Positions 27,196-35,381 of a stretch of DNA of 64,000 nt are shown piece by piece (the first letter of the stretch is position 1; each line of letters opens with the position of its first letter). The position numbers and the translations under genes are program-made. The notes below the pieces were generated by a model. That model saw only the letters and a list, made by a program, of their open reading frames with translations, had not been told where the DNA came from and made no database searches. The stretch covers positions 167,335 to 231,334 of the forward strand of contig JAEXYH010000071.1 of assembly GCA_023451735.1 (NCBI GenBank), in the 5' to 3' direction. The stretch comes from Pseudomonadota bacterium (GTDB taxonomy: Bacteria > Pseudomonadota > Alphaproteobacteria > Rhizobiales > Rhizobiaceae).

Positions 27196-28623
27196 ATGAA
27201 CATGATGGAAAAGACCGATCTTGGCGAGATGACCGCGGCACAGCTTTCCGAGCTGTTCGCGTCGGGCAAGGCGTCCCCGGTCGAAGCCGCCAAGGCCTCG
27301 CTTGCGCGGATCGAAAAGTTCAATCCGAGCGTCAACGCCTTCGCCTATGTCGTGCCGGAACTGGCGCTCGCCGAAGCAAAGGCATCCGAAGCGCGCTGGA
27401 AGAAGGGCGAGCCGCTTTCGCCCATCGATGGTGCGCCGACGACGATCAAGGAACTGACGCCGGTCAAGGGCATTCCGTGGCGGCGCGGCTCGGCGCTGGG
27501 CGCAACGACGCCTTCCGAGAAGGAGTTCCTGATCATGGAACGCCTGCGCGGCGCGGGTGTCACCATTCTCGGCACGACGACATCGCCGGAATTCGGCTGG
27601 AAAGGTGTGACCCACGGGCCGGCATTCGGCAACACGCTCAACCCGTGGCGCACCGATCGCGCCTCGGGCGGCTCTTCCGGCGGTGCGGCCGTAGCAGCCG
27701 CGCTCAACATGGGCGTGCTGCATGAGGGATCCGATGGTGCAGGCTCGATCCGCATCCCGGCTTCGTTCTGCGGCGCCTTCGGCATCAAGCCAACCTATGG
27801 CTGGATCCCCTCCGACACGCCGACGGCGCTGTTCGAGCTTGCCCATCGCGGCCCGCTGACGCGAACCGTCGAGGATGCGGCGCTGTTCATGAATGCCACG
27901 ACCGGGCCGACGCCGAAGGCGATGTATGGCTATAGCCCGACATCGGTGCCGAACTGGCACGAAGGGATCAAGGCCGCCAGCGTCAAGGGCGTGAAGATCG
28001 GCTACAGCCGCAATCTCGGTTATGCCGAAGTGCAGCCGGATGTGGCGGCCGCCGTCGAGCTGGCGGCCAGGCGACTTTCGGATATGGGCGCGATCATCGA
28101 GGAGATCGATCCGGGCTTCTCCAATCCGCAGGATGCTCTTCTGGCGCTCTGGTATGCCGCCGAGGCCCGCACCGTTGAGATGGTCAATCCGACGGAAGAG
28201 CAGAAGAAGCTGATGGATCAGGGCCTGATCCGCATCTACGAGAAGGGCAAAACCTACTCGGCCATCGACTATGTCACGGCCGAGCAGGTGCGCGCCGATC
28301 TCAAGGTGACGATGGCGCTGTTCCACGAAAAGTATGATGCTCTGATGCTGCCGACCATGCCGACGACGGCAATCGAGGCCGGTGTCGATTTTCCGGGTGG
28401 GATCGAGGGCAAGGACTGGTCCGACTGGTCGCCCTTCACCTATCCGTTCAACATGACCGGCCAGCCGGCCGTATCTGTTCCCTGCGGCTTCGATGCCGGC
28501 GGCTTGCCTATAGGCCTGCAGTTCGTCGGTCCGCGTTTCCGTGACGATATCGTGCTGGCATTGGCGGCGGCCTATCAGGCTGCCTATCCCGAAGACGTTC
28601 TCGGCGCGCCCAGGCTCGGCTGA
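27196..28623 (+). CDS. Amidase (amidase signature family)
   Basis: 475 residues with the amidase-signature triad: Lys85 (TIKE), cis-Ser160 (GGSSGG) and nucleophile Ser184. The nucleophile motif reads GSDGAGSIRIPAS instead of the usual GSDTGGSIR, a modest variation. There is no signal peptide, so it hydrolyses a C-N amide bond in the cytoplasm. It is not GatA: GatB and GatC partners are absent and the gene lies in a catabolic operon. It sits 18 bp after the aminotransferase and about 70 bp before the kinase gene. The likely task is to split an imported amide or peptide-like compound. Confidence 0.9.
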   Translation: MNMMEKTDLGEMTAAQLSELFASGKASPVEAAKASLARIEKFNPSVNAFAYVVPELALAEAKASEARWKKGEPLSPIDGAPTTIKELTPVKGIPWRRGSALGATTPSEKEFLIMERLRGAGVTILGTTTSPEFGWKGVTHGPAFGNTLNPWRTDRASGGSSGGAAVAAALNMGVLHEGSDGAGSIRIPASFCGAFGIKPTYGWIPSDTPTALFELAHRGPLTRTVEDAALFMNATTGPTPKAMYGYSPTSVPNWHEGIKAASVKGVKIGYSRNLGYAEVQPDVAAAVELAARRLSDMGAIIEEIDPGFSNPQDALLALWYAAEARTVEMVNPTEEQKKLMDQGLIRIYEKGKTYSAIDYVTAEQVRADLKVTMALFHEKYDALMLPTMPTTAIEAGVDFPGGIEGKDWSDWSPFTYPFNMTGQPAVSVPCGFDAGGLPIGLQFVGPRFRDDIVLALAAAYQAAYPEDVLGAPRLG

Positions 28624-28694
28624 GCCGGACAGCAAAGGTGCGGGAGCCTTGTCTTCCGCACCATACAATCAACAGCAATATCGGGATGAGACAG

Positions 28695-29762
28695 ATGGCC
28701 TCCACGGCAAGCCAAGGGGCGGCAAGCGGGCTTGGCGCAGAGCTGAAGACGGGCGCGACTGCCGTGCCCCCGGATCAGGCCGAGCGCATCGCACGGGAAA
28801 AATACGGGCTTTCCGGCAATGCCGAATGGCTTTGGGGTGAGAAGGACAGCAATTACCGGCTGACACTCGACGACGGAAGGGAATATCTCTTCAAGGTTCT
28901 CAACCCGGCGGAAAATCCGGCGATGACAAACATGCACAGCCAGGCGCTTCTGCATGTGGAAGCGGCCGATCCCGGTATTCCGATCCAGCGGATCATCCGC
29001 ACCCTGGACGGCGAGGCCGATTTCCGCATGACCGATGACGAAGGCGGCACGCGCGGCGTGCGTATGGTAACCTTCGCGCCCGGTATTTCGCAGAAATCGC
29101 AACCGCATTCACCCATCCAGCGCTACCGCGTCGGCGTGCTTCTCGGCCGCATGCAGAAGGCGCTTGAAGGATTTACCCACGAGGCCGCGGGGCATCGCAT
29201 CACTTGGGACATGTCGCACGCCGCAGGGCTTCGCGAATTGCTGCCGGTGTTCGAGGACGAGGCGCAACGGGTGAGGCTGGAACGGGCGATGGCCGATTTC
29301 GAGACCCTGATTGCTCCGCGCATGGGCGAACTGCCGGCGCAGGTGATCCATAACGATTTCAACATGGAGAACATTCTCGTCAGCGAAAACGATCCGGATG
29401 AGATCAGCGGCATCATCGATTTCGGCGATATGGTGCATGCACCCATCCTGTTCGATGTCGCCGTGGGTGCGGCCTACCAGATGGGTGATGCCGATGATCC
29501 GGTCGAGGCGATGTGCGATTTTCTCAAAGGGTATGCGACTGAAAAGTCGCTTTCCGACGAGGAGATCACACTGCTTTATCCGGCTGTCGTCACCCGAATG
29601 CTGATGCGGCTCGCGATACCCGAGTGGCGGGCAAAACTGTTTCCCGAACATCGGGCACTTTACACCCGCAACAGTCCGACCGTCTGGGCGCAGTTTGCCC
29701 GGCTCGATGCAATTTCAAGAGATGACGCCGTAAAGCGCCTGGCAGCGGCCTGCCGCGCCTGA
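28695..29762 (+). CDS. APH-fold small-molecule kinase (hydroxylysine kinase-like)
   Basis: 355 residues from the ATG at 28695 (28686 is an alternative). It is an aminoglycoside-phosphotransferase-fold kinase: Lys67 in the N-lobe (LFKVLN), the Brenner motif HNDFNMEN (219-226, catalytic Asp221) and the metal-binding DFGD (242-245). Directly downstream lies a class III enzyme that resembles the phospho-lyases AGXT2L1/AGXT2L2. In animals the kinase HYKK phosphorylates 5-hydroxylysine, and the lyase then removes phosphate and ammonia. The gene pairing argues for an amino-alcohol kinase rather than antibiotic resistance. The actual substrate (hydroxylysine, ethanolamine-like or another hydroxy-amine) cannot be told from sequence. 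Confidence 0.8.
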   Translation: MASTASQGAASGLGAELKTGATAVPPDQAERIAREKYGLSGNAEWLWGEKDSNYRLTLDDGREYLFKVLNPAENPAMTNMHSQALLHVEAADPGIPIQRIIRTLDGEADFRMTDDEGGTRGVRMVTFAPGISQKSQPHSPIQRYRVGVLLGRMQKALEGFTHEAAGHRITWDMSHAAGLRELLPVFEDEAQRVRLERAMADFETLIAPRMGELPAQVIHNDFNMENILVSENDPDEISGIIDFGDMVHAPILFDVAVGAAYQMGDADDPVEAMCDFLKGYATEKSLSDEEITLLYPAVVTRMLMRLAIPEWRAKLFPEHRALYTRNSPTVWAQFARLDAISRDDAVKRLAAACRA

Positions 29763-29780
29763 CACCTGAGGGAGAGAGAC

Positions 29781-31115
29781 ATGAACAAGCCAGCCACAAC
29801 GATGATCAACGGCTTCGATGCTTCGCGCCTGAGCAGCCTGCCGGAGCGCGAGCGGTCGATGATCGAGCGCCGTCAGGCAATGCTCGGGCCGTCCTACCGG
29901 CTGTTTTACGAGAACCCGCTGCATCTGGTGCGCGGCGAGGGCGTCTGGCTCTACGATCCCGACGGCAATGCCTATCTCGACACCTATAACAACGTGCCTT
30001 CGGTCGGGCATTGCCACCCGCGCGTTGTCGCCGCGATCGCCGAACAGGCGGCGGTGCTGAATACGCATACGCGTTATCTCGACGAAAAGATTCTCGACTA
30101 TTCCGAGAAGCTGCTGGCGACCTTTCCGGAAGAGATGAACCGGGTCATGTATTGCTGCACCGGCAGCGAGGCGGTCGATCTCGCCATGCGTCTGGCCTGC
30201 TACTACACGGGCGGAACCGGCATCATCATTACCGAGAACGCCTATCACGGCACGACGGCGGCTGCCGCCGCCATCTCGCCGTCGCTCGGCCCGAACATGC
30301 CGCTCGGCATGCATGTGATCACCGTGCCGGCGCCGGATGCCTATCGCGCCGATGGCAAGGATGTCGGCGAGACATTTGCGCAAGAGGTTTCCAAGGCGAT
30401 CGCTTTCATGCTGCGCCATGGCATCAAACCGGCGGCCTTCATCGTGGACAGCATATTCTCGACTGACGGCATCTATTCGGAGCCTGCGGGCTTTTTGAAG
30501 AAAACGCTGGACGTGGTGCATGACGCTGGCGCGCTTTATATCGCCGACGAAGTGCAGCCGGGCTTCGGTCGCACCGGCTCGCATATGTGGGGTTTCATGC
30601 GTCACGGCATCGTTCCCGACATCGCCGTCATGGGCAAGCCTATGGGCAATGGCCTGCCGATCGCGGCCGCGGTGATGAAGGGCGAGGTGCAGGAGCGTTT
30701 CGGCAAGGACATCCGCTATTTCAACACGTTCGGCGCCAACCACGTATCGATCGCCGCCGCCAATGCCGTGCTCGACGTCATCCGTGAGGAAGACCTGATG
30801 GGCAATGCGCTGTCGACCGGCAATTACATGCTCGACGGTATGCGCAAGCTGCAGCAGCAGTTCGACTGCATCGGTGACGTTCGTGGCGCGGGTCTCTTCC
30901 TCGGGCTGGAATTCGTCAAGGACCGGCAGAGCCGCGCCCCGGACGGACCGCGCTCGCTCACGGTCGTCAACCGCATGCGCGAACGTCGTGTACTGATCAG
31001 CGCCGCCGGCATCTACGGCAACACACTGAAGATCCGTCCCCCGCTACCGTTCGGCAAGGACCACGCGGACATCTTCCTGAAGGTGCTCGAAGAGGTGCTG
31101 CACGAGACGCAGTGA
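29781..31115 (+). CDS. Class III PLP enzyme resembling amino-alcohol-phosphate phospho-lyases
   Basis: 444 residues. The PLP Lys is 286 (VMGKPMGNG), Asp256 lies in ADEVQPGFGRTG, and the phosphate-binding TGSEAVDLA is at about 128-136. The segments YLDTYNNVPSVGHCHP, NTHTRYLDEKILDYSEKL and NAYHGTT are much closer to ethanolamine-phosphate and 5-phosphohydroxylysine phospho-lyases (AGXT2L1/2) than to ordinary transaminases. The GKPMGNG active-site loop is the same. It starts 18 bp after the APH-fold kinase, with GAGGGAGAGAG upstream. Predicted role: eliminate phosphate and ammonia from a phosphorylated amino alcohol, giving an aldehyde. Ordinary aminotransferase activity remains possible. Confidence 0.82.
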   Translation: MNKPATTMINGFDASRLSSLPERERSMIERRQAMLGPSYRLFYENPLHLVRGEGVWLYDPDGNAYLDTYNNVPSVGHCHPRVVAAIAEQAAVLNTHTRYLDEKILDYSEKLLATFPEEMNRVMYCCTGSEAVDLAMRLACYYTGGTGIIITENAYHGTTAAAAAISPSLGPNMPLGMHVITVPAPDAYRADGKDVGETFAQEVSKAIAFMLRHGIKPAAFIVDSIFSTDGIYSEPAGFLKKTLDVVHDAGALYIADEVQPGFGRTGSHMWGFMRHGIVPDIAVMGKPMGNGLPIAAAVMKGEVQERFGKDIRYFNTFGANHVSIAAANAVLDVIREEDLMGNALSTGNYMLDGMRKLQQQFDCIGDVRGAGLFLGLEFVKDRQSRAPDGPRSLTVVNRMRERRVLISAAGIYGNTLKIRPPLPFGKDHADIFLKVLEEVLHETQ

Positions 31116-31165
31116 CAGCATCCGCCTCGCCTATCGCTGCCATACCCAATGCCAAAGGATAGACC

Positions 31166-32404
31166 ATGACCACCTCGCCGGAAATCAATGCCGAACGCCT
31201 CTGGGCTGATATCATGACGATGGGTGCGATCGGCGCGACGCAGGGCGGCGGCAGTTTCCGGCCGGCGCTTTCGGATGCGGACCGCGAGGGGCGCAACCTG
31301 TTCCGTTACTGGGCGGAGGAGGCGGGGCTGGTGGTGACTGTCGATGCGATCGGCAACATGTTCGCGCGGCGGGAAGGGACCGATCCATTCCTGCCGCCGC
31401 TGATGATCGGCAGCCATCTCGACACGCAGATGCCGGGCGGCAAGTTCGATGGCGTGCTGGGCGTCCTTGCCGGGATTGCGGTTATCCGCGCGCTCGATGC
31501 GGCAGGCGTCACCACGCGGCGGGCAATCGAGATCGCCAATTTCACCAATGAGGAAGGCGCGCGGTTCCAGCCGGGCGTGATGGGGTCGGGCATCTTTGCC
31601 GGGCTCCTGCCGATCGAAGACGCTTTGTCCCGCAAGGATGATGGCGGAGCGATGCTGGGCGACGAGCTTGCCCGGATCGGTTATGCCGGGCCGTTGCCGG
31701 TCGGCGGGCGGACGGTGTATAAATATCTCGAACTGCATATCGAGCAGGGACCGGAGATGGAAAAGGCCGGCGCGATGATCGCTGTCGTTTCCAACAGTTC
31801 ATGGGGTTGCAGCGGGTTTATCGATGTCAGTGGCGAGAACGGCCATTCGCAGACAGCCGCCATGTCGACTCGACGCAATGCGCTTGTCGCCGCGGCAGAA
31901 CTTATCCTTGAAATCGAGGCTATAGGGGCCAAGAACGAACCGGCGGGCATGGTCAGCGCTACGGTGATCAGAAACTGGCCGAACAACCGCGTGAATATTC
32001 CGCATCTAACCAAGCTTTCCTATGTCGCCGTTCATGCGACAGAAGAGGGACGGGCGAAGATCATCAGTTGCATCGAGGCTGCGGTAAGGCGGATCGCCGG
32101 GGAGACGGGACTGGCAATCGATGCCACGACCTCCCACTATCGCCAGCGGCTCGATCTGTCGCCGGAACTATCCGGACAGGTTCTCGAAGTGGCGGAGCGG
32201 CTGGGTTACACGTCGATGATGTTACCTACATTGACTTCGCACGATGCGCTGTCCATGACTCACCTCTGCCCGACGGCAATCATCTTCGTGCCCTGCAGAC
32301 AAGGTATTTCGCATAGCGAAAGAGAATGGTGCGCGCCGGATCACGTGGCCGCGGGAGCAAAGGTGCTTTTGGATATGGCCATGTTGGCGGCGAACGAAGC
32401 ATGA
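31166..32404 (+). CDS. M20-family amidohydrolase (N-carbamoyl-L-amino acid hydrolase/allantoate amidohydrolase-like)
   Basis: 412 residues of the HyuC/AllC type. Metal ligands fit the family: His84 (GSHLDT), Asp95, Glu129/130 (NEEG), His191 (LELHIEQGP) and a C-terminal His in GISHSEREW. The dimer-interface motif usually written H-A-G-T-T-P-M reads G-H-S-Q-T-A-A-M here (His227 kept). So the substrate pocket may differ from standard carbamoylases. AAAGGA precedes the ATG. It is the last enzyme of the operon and would release ammonia and CO2 from an N-carbamoyl or ureido compound, leaving an amino acid. With the amidase upstream this points to a ring-opened or ureido-containing nutrient (inference). 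Confidence 0.88.
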   Translation: MTTSPEINAERLWADIMTMGAIGATQGGGSFRPALSDADREGRNLFRYWAEEAGLVVTVDAIGNMFARREGTDPFLPPLMIGSHLDTQMPGGKFDGVLGVLAGIAVIRALDAAGVTTRRAIEIANFTNEEGARFQPGVMGSGIFAGLLPIEDALSRKDDGGAMLGDELARIGYAGPLPVGGRTVYKYLELHIEQGPEMEKAGAMIAVVSNSSWGCSGFIDVSGENGHSQTAAMSTRRNALVAAAELILEIEAIGAKNEPAGMVSATVIRNWPNNRVNIPHLTKLSYVAVHATEEGRAKIISCIEAAVRRIAGETGLAIDATTSHYRQRLDLSPELSGQVLEVAERLGYTSMMLPTLTSHDALSMTHLCPTAIIFVPCRQGISHSEREWCAPDHVAAGAKVLLDMAMLAANEA

Positions 32405-32490
32405 CGCCCATGCACTCTTTAAGCCAACGAGAGCAAATGATTATAATGTAAGGAAGCTAAAACACGCAAAGCGAGCGGACGAGGCGCTGA

Positions 32491-33228
32491 GTGAATTCAC
32501 ATGCTAAACTTGCACTGGAAGACATAGGGGCCGGCCAGCCCAAGGCTGCCTGGGCGTATAATGTCATTCGTGATGCCATTATCACCATGAAACTGGCGCC
32601 CGGAGAAACGCTGAATGAAAAAGAGACCTGTGCTGAGCTCGGCATTTCTCGAACACCGATGCGCGAGGCCTTGTTGAGACTGGCGCAGGAAGGGCTCGTC
32701 AACATCGTTCCAAGCGGCGGCACGTTCGTCAACAAGATCGCTATGCGCAAGGTGATCGAGGGGCATCTAATACGCTCCAGTCTCGAAATGCGGACAGTGC
32801 GCCTTGCAGCCCGCAATTTCAATCCGATCCATGAAAAGGACCTCGATCTCCTGATCTTTCGCCAGCAGGAAGCGGCAAAACGACGTGACATCGACGAGGC
32901 TTTCAAGGTCGACAACGAGTTCCATCGTCTCCTCTGCCGCATCGCCGGTTTTCCGAATGTCTGGCAAACGATCCACAATGCGACGGGGCAACTCGACCGC
33001 GTACGGCGCCAGGCTTTTCCGAAGATCGGCTATTTCGAAGAGGTCCTTGACGAGCATGTGGCACTTTATGCCGCGATCAAGGCTCATGATGAAAACCAGG
33101 CCGCTAGATTGCTCAAGGAACATCTCGGCGGCATACTTGCCGTCGTCGAGTATGTCCTTCAGACCGACGCTGACATCATCACCGGTGAAGACGATATCGT
33201 GCTGCTCAATGCACTCTCGGGTGTTTGA
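32491..33228 (+). CDS. GntR-family regulator, FCD subfamily (paralogue of the 18681 gene)
   Basis: 245 residues starting at a GTG (32491) with a GAGG six bases upstream. The helix-turn-helix (LNEKETCAELGISRTPMREALLRLAQEGLVN) and FCD domain (DNEFHRLLCRIAGFPNVWQTIHNATGQLDR) follow the first GntR protein almost residue for residue, so the two arose by duplication. A TATAAT-like box near 32443 in the 86-bp gap before it suggests its own promoter. I do not see the CGATATATCGG element here. It may sense a different intermediate of the same pathway or control the genes at the 3' end of the operon. Confidence 0.92.
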   Translation: MNSHAKLALEDIGAGQPKAAWAYNVIRDAIITMKLAPGETLNEKETCAELGISRTPMREALLRLAQEGLVNIVPSGGTFVNKIAMRKVIEGHLIRSSLEMRTVRLAARNFNPIHEKDLDLLIFRQQEAAKRRDIDEAFKVDNEFHRLLCRIAGFPNVWQTIHNATGQLDRVRRQAFPKIGYFEEVLDEHVALYAAIKAHDENQAARLLKEHLGGILAVVEYVLQTDADIITGEDDIVLLNALSGV

Positions 33229-33520
33229 GTTCCAATGACAAGCTGGACTTAACCCGGTCAGCCTGACGGCGCTTTAGATGGCGTCAGCGTCGTGCTGTGG
33301 GAGAAGCCGCGAAGGTCGACACCAGCCCGCTGTTGCAGTTGGTATTATCTGGCTCGACTGTGGTCGCCGCCATGCCCTGGGTGATGGTGAAAAGCCAAAG
33401 CGCCTTGGTTGCTGCCATCGAGCTGTCGTCCAAGCGATGGAAGTGTTTGCCGGGTAGGGGCCTCCTCGCATTTTGCTGGCCTTTGGGCTCCCATATTGCC
33501 GGTGGCTTACGTGGGCAAAT
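33229..33520. other. Gap with no recognised gene
   Basis: I see no gene or repeat in this stretch between convergent transcription units. Short frames here lack ribosome-binding sites and family resemblance. Confidence 0.5.
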
Positions 33521-33561
33521 AAAAGAACGACGACCACGAAGGAGGCCGCCGTCGTCGTCTT
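33521..33561 (-). terminator. Terminator for the ThuA-like operon
   Basis: A roughly 10-bp stem (33525-33534 with 33551-33561, one bulge) ends, on the minus strand, in a T-rich tail (CTTTTATTT). It lies 20 bases past the stop of the minus-strand gene ending at 33581. Confidence 0.55.
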
Positions 33562-33580
33562 CACACCTGTCAGGATTAGG

Positions 33581-34222
33581 TTAGCGCGCGGCCCAATTTG
33601 CGCCTCGGCGAAAGATCGTTTTCATTTGCGGCACTTCGAATTCCTTGGCTTGATGGCCAAGCGAGGAATAAAAGACGCGGCCTTCACCGTATTTACGCTT
33701 CCAGACGACTGGCATGACAACCCCGTCGATCCAATAGGCGTGTTCGCCGGTGAAGGTCGTGGTCGCCAGCACTTCATTCGACGGGTCGACATGCATGTAA
33801 TATTGCTCGGACGTGTAGGGAAAATCGCCAATCCCCTCCATCAGCGGGTCGTCCGGCCGGGTAACGTTGACGGTGTAATCGATGATATTGCCGGGATGCG
33901 CCACCCATTGGCCGCCGATGATGAACTGATAGTCGACGGACTCGCGAAACGCATCGCCGGCCCCGCCGTGGTAACCGGCAATGCCGACGCCGCTCTGAAC
34001 GGCGGCAGCAAGGTTTTTCACCTCTTCCTTCTCGATCTTCGACATCGTCATGATCGGCACGATCAAACTGAGGTCATGGATGGAAGGGTCGGCGAATGCT
34101 TCGGTCGAGTGCTCGACATAGACCTTGAAACCGTCTTCCTCGAGCATGTCCCTGATGACCGCCGCGCATTCCTCCGGCTCATGGCCACTCCAGCCTCCCC
34201 ACACGATGAGTGCTTCCCGCAT
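33581..34222 (-). CDS. ThuA-like domain protein
   Basis: 213 residues of the ThuA-like fold (class I glutamine-amidotransferase-like, linked to trehalose and other sugar use). Visible marks are ALIVWGGWSGHEPEE at the N-terminus, a G-I-A-G-Y-H-G-G-A-G-D-A-F block at about 80-92, Q-W-V-A-H-P-G and V-W-K-R-K-Y-G-E-G-R-V-F-Y-S-S-L-G-H. GGAGGAG precedes the start. It is 20 bp downstream of a Gfo/Idh/MocA gene, the pairing seen in ThuAB of Sinorhizobium, where the proteins take part in oxidising disaccharides to 3-keto forms. The sequence differs clearly from ThuA itself as I remember it, so the substrate is likely another sugar. Confidence 0.85.
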   Translation of the reverse strand: MREALIVWGGWSGHEPEECAAVIRDMLEEDGFKVYVEHSTEAFADPSIHDLSLIVPIMTMSKIEKEEVKNLAAAVQSGVGIAGYHGGAGDAFRESVDYQFIIGGQWVAHPGNIIDYTVNVTRPDDPLMEGIGDFPYTSEQYYMHVDPSNEVLATTTFTGEHAYWIDGVVMPVVWKRKYGEGRVFYSSLGHQAKEFEVPQMKTIFRRGANWAAR

Positions 34223-34241
34223 ATTTGTCTCCTCCAGATGA

Positions 34242-35345
34242 TTATTTCGCCAGCTTTCCGTCGCTCAATGAAGCCGACAGTGGGGCAGGACGCTCCGTTA
34301 CCGTGCCGATCTCGATCGTGCGGCCCTCGTTCGACGCCGTGTGAAAGGCTTCCATGACTTCCAGCACATGCAGAGCCAGATCGCCATTGGCACGGTGAGG
34401 CCGATTGCTGCGGATCGCGTGAGCCATGTCGGCGACGCCGATCGAACGGAAATTCCCGTCCGCATATGGCTCAGTGATGGGTTGATCCTCGAATGCCCCG
34501 CCCTTCCTGAGCAATGAAACGTCGCCGCCGAATTTGTTCGGATCGGGCACAATCAGCGTTCCTTCGGTTCCATAGACCTCGAGGGGCACATGCTTGTGGC
34601 CGGCAACGTCAAAACTCATGCCGATCTGTACGACGGCGCCATTGGCAAAGGCCATGACGCCGGCGACATGGGTCGGCACATGCACGGGGATGCGCTCGCC
34701 GTTGCGTGGCTCGCTCGTGATGATGCGTTCCGGTCGCGGTGTCGTGGTAAAACCGGCGACTTTCGAGACGGGGCCGAGCAGGTTGACAAGATCGGTGATG
34801 TAATAAGGTCCCATATCCAGCATCGGGCCGCCGCCAACTTCGTAATAGAAGCCGGGATTGGGATGCCAGCGCTCATGACCGGGGCACATGAAAGTGGCGG
34901 TGCCGCCGACCGGAATGCCGATCACGCCCTGATCGAGCAGTGCCCGCGCCGTCTGATGGCCGCCGCCGAGAAACGTGTCGGGAGCCGCACCGATACGCAG
35001 GCCCTTTGCCCTTGCTGCATCCGCAAGCTTTTTTCCTTCTGCAAAATTGATCCCGAGCGGTTTCTCCGAATAGGTATGCTTGCCGGCATCAAGCGCCTGC
35101 AGAGCGACGGTCACATGTGCCTTGGGAACCGTCAGATTGACAATAATCTCGACCTTCGGGTCGGCCAGAAGTTCGTCTATGGTCCTGACGGGAAGGTTGA
35201 ATTCTGCCGCCTTGGCCTCGGCGATGTCCCGATTGAGGTCCGCCAATCCCCTGATGTTGAGGATGCCGAAAGTGCTGGTCATGGCCTTTAGATAGGCGCC
35301 TGAAATATTGCCGCATCCGATGATGCCGATACCAACCTTATCCAT
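34242..35345 (-). CDS. Gfo/Idh/MocA-family sugar oxidoreductase
   Basis: 367 residues: an N-terminal Rossmann fold (GCGNISG at 10-16) and the EKP catalytic/cofactor motif (SEKPLG, 93-98), then the GFO-type C-terminal domain. The start has GGGAGGAG. These enzymes oxidise a ring hydroxyl of a sugar or polyol with NAD(P)+. With the ThuA-like gene downstream and the ROK regulator 36 bp upstream it forms a minus-strand unit divergent from the family 1 sugar ABC operon. It should therefore act on the sugar that the importer brings in. Confidence 0.9.
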   Translation of the reverse strand: MDKVGIGIIGCGNISGAYLKAMTSTFGILNIRGLADLNRDIAEAKAAEFNLPVRTIDELLADPKVEIIVNLTVPKAHVTVALQALDAGKHTYSEKPLGINFAEGKKLADAARAKGLRIGAAPDTFLGGGHQTARALLDQGVIGIPVGGTATFMCPGHERWHPNPGFYYEVGGGPMLDMGPYYITDLVNLLGPVSKVAGFTTTPRPERIITSEPRNGERIPVHVPTHVAGVMAFANGAVVQIGMSFDVAGHKHVPLEVYGTEGTLIVPDPNKFGGDVSLLRKGGAFEDQPITEPYADGNFRSIGVADMAHAIRSNRPHRANGDLALHVLEVMEAFHTASNEGRTIEIGTVTERPAPLSASLSDGKLAK

Positions 35346-35381
35346 CTTTCTCCTCCCGATGGCATTGCTCTTGGTGGCGCG

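Noticed and set aside
26692..28668. Very long (658-codon) minus-strand frame opposite the aminotransferase and amidase genes
   Set aside because: Arg/His/Asp-rich composition with no recognisable fold; antisense to two clear enzymes. High GC at third positions keeps this frame open.
28695..29762. Antibiotic-resistance phosphotransferase
   Set aside because: The fold is shared with aminoglycoside kinases, but the gene lies inside a catabolic operon next to a phospho-lyase-like gene, so a metabolic kinase is far more likely.
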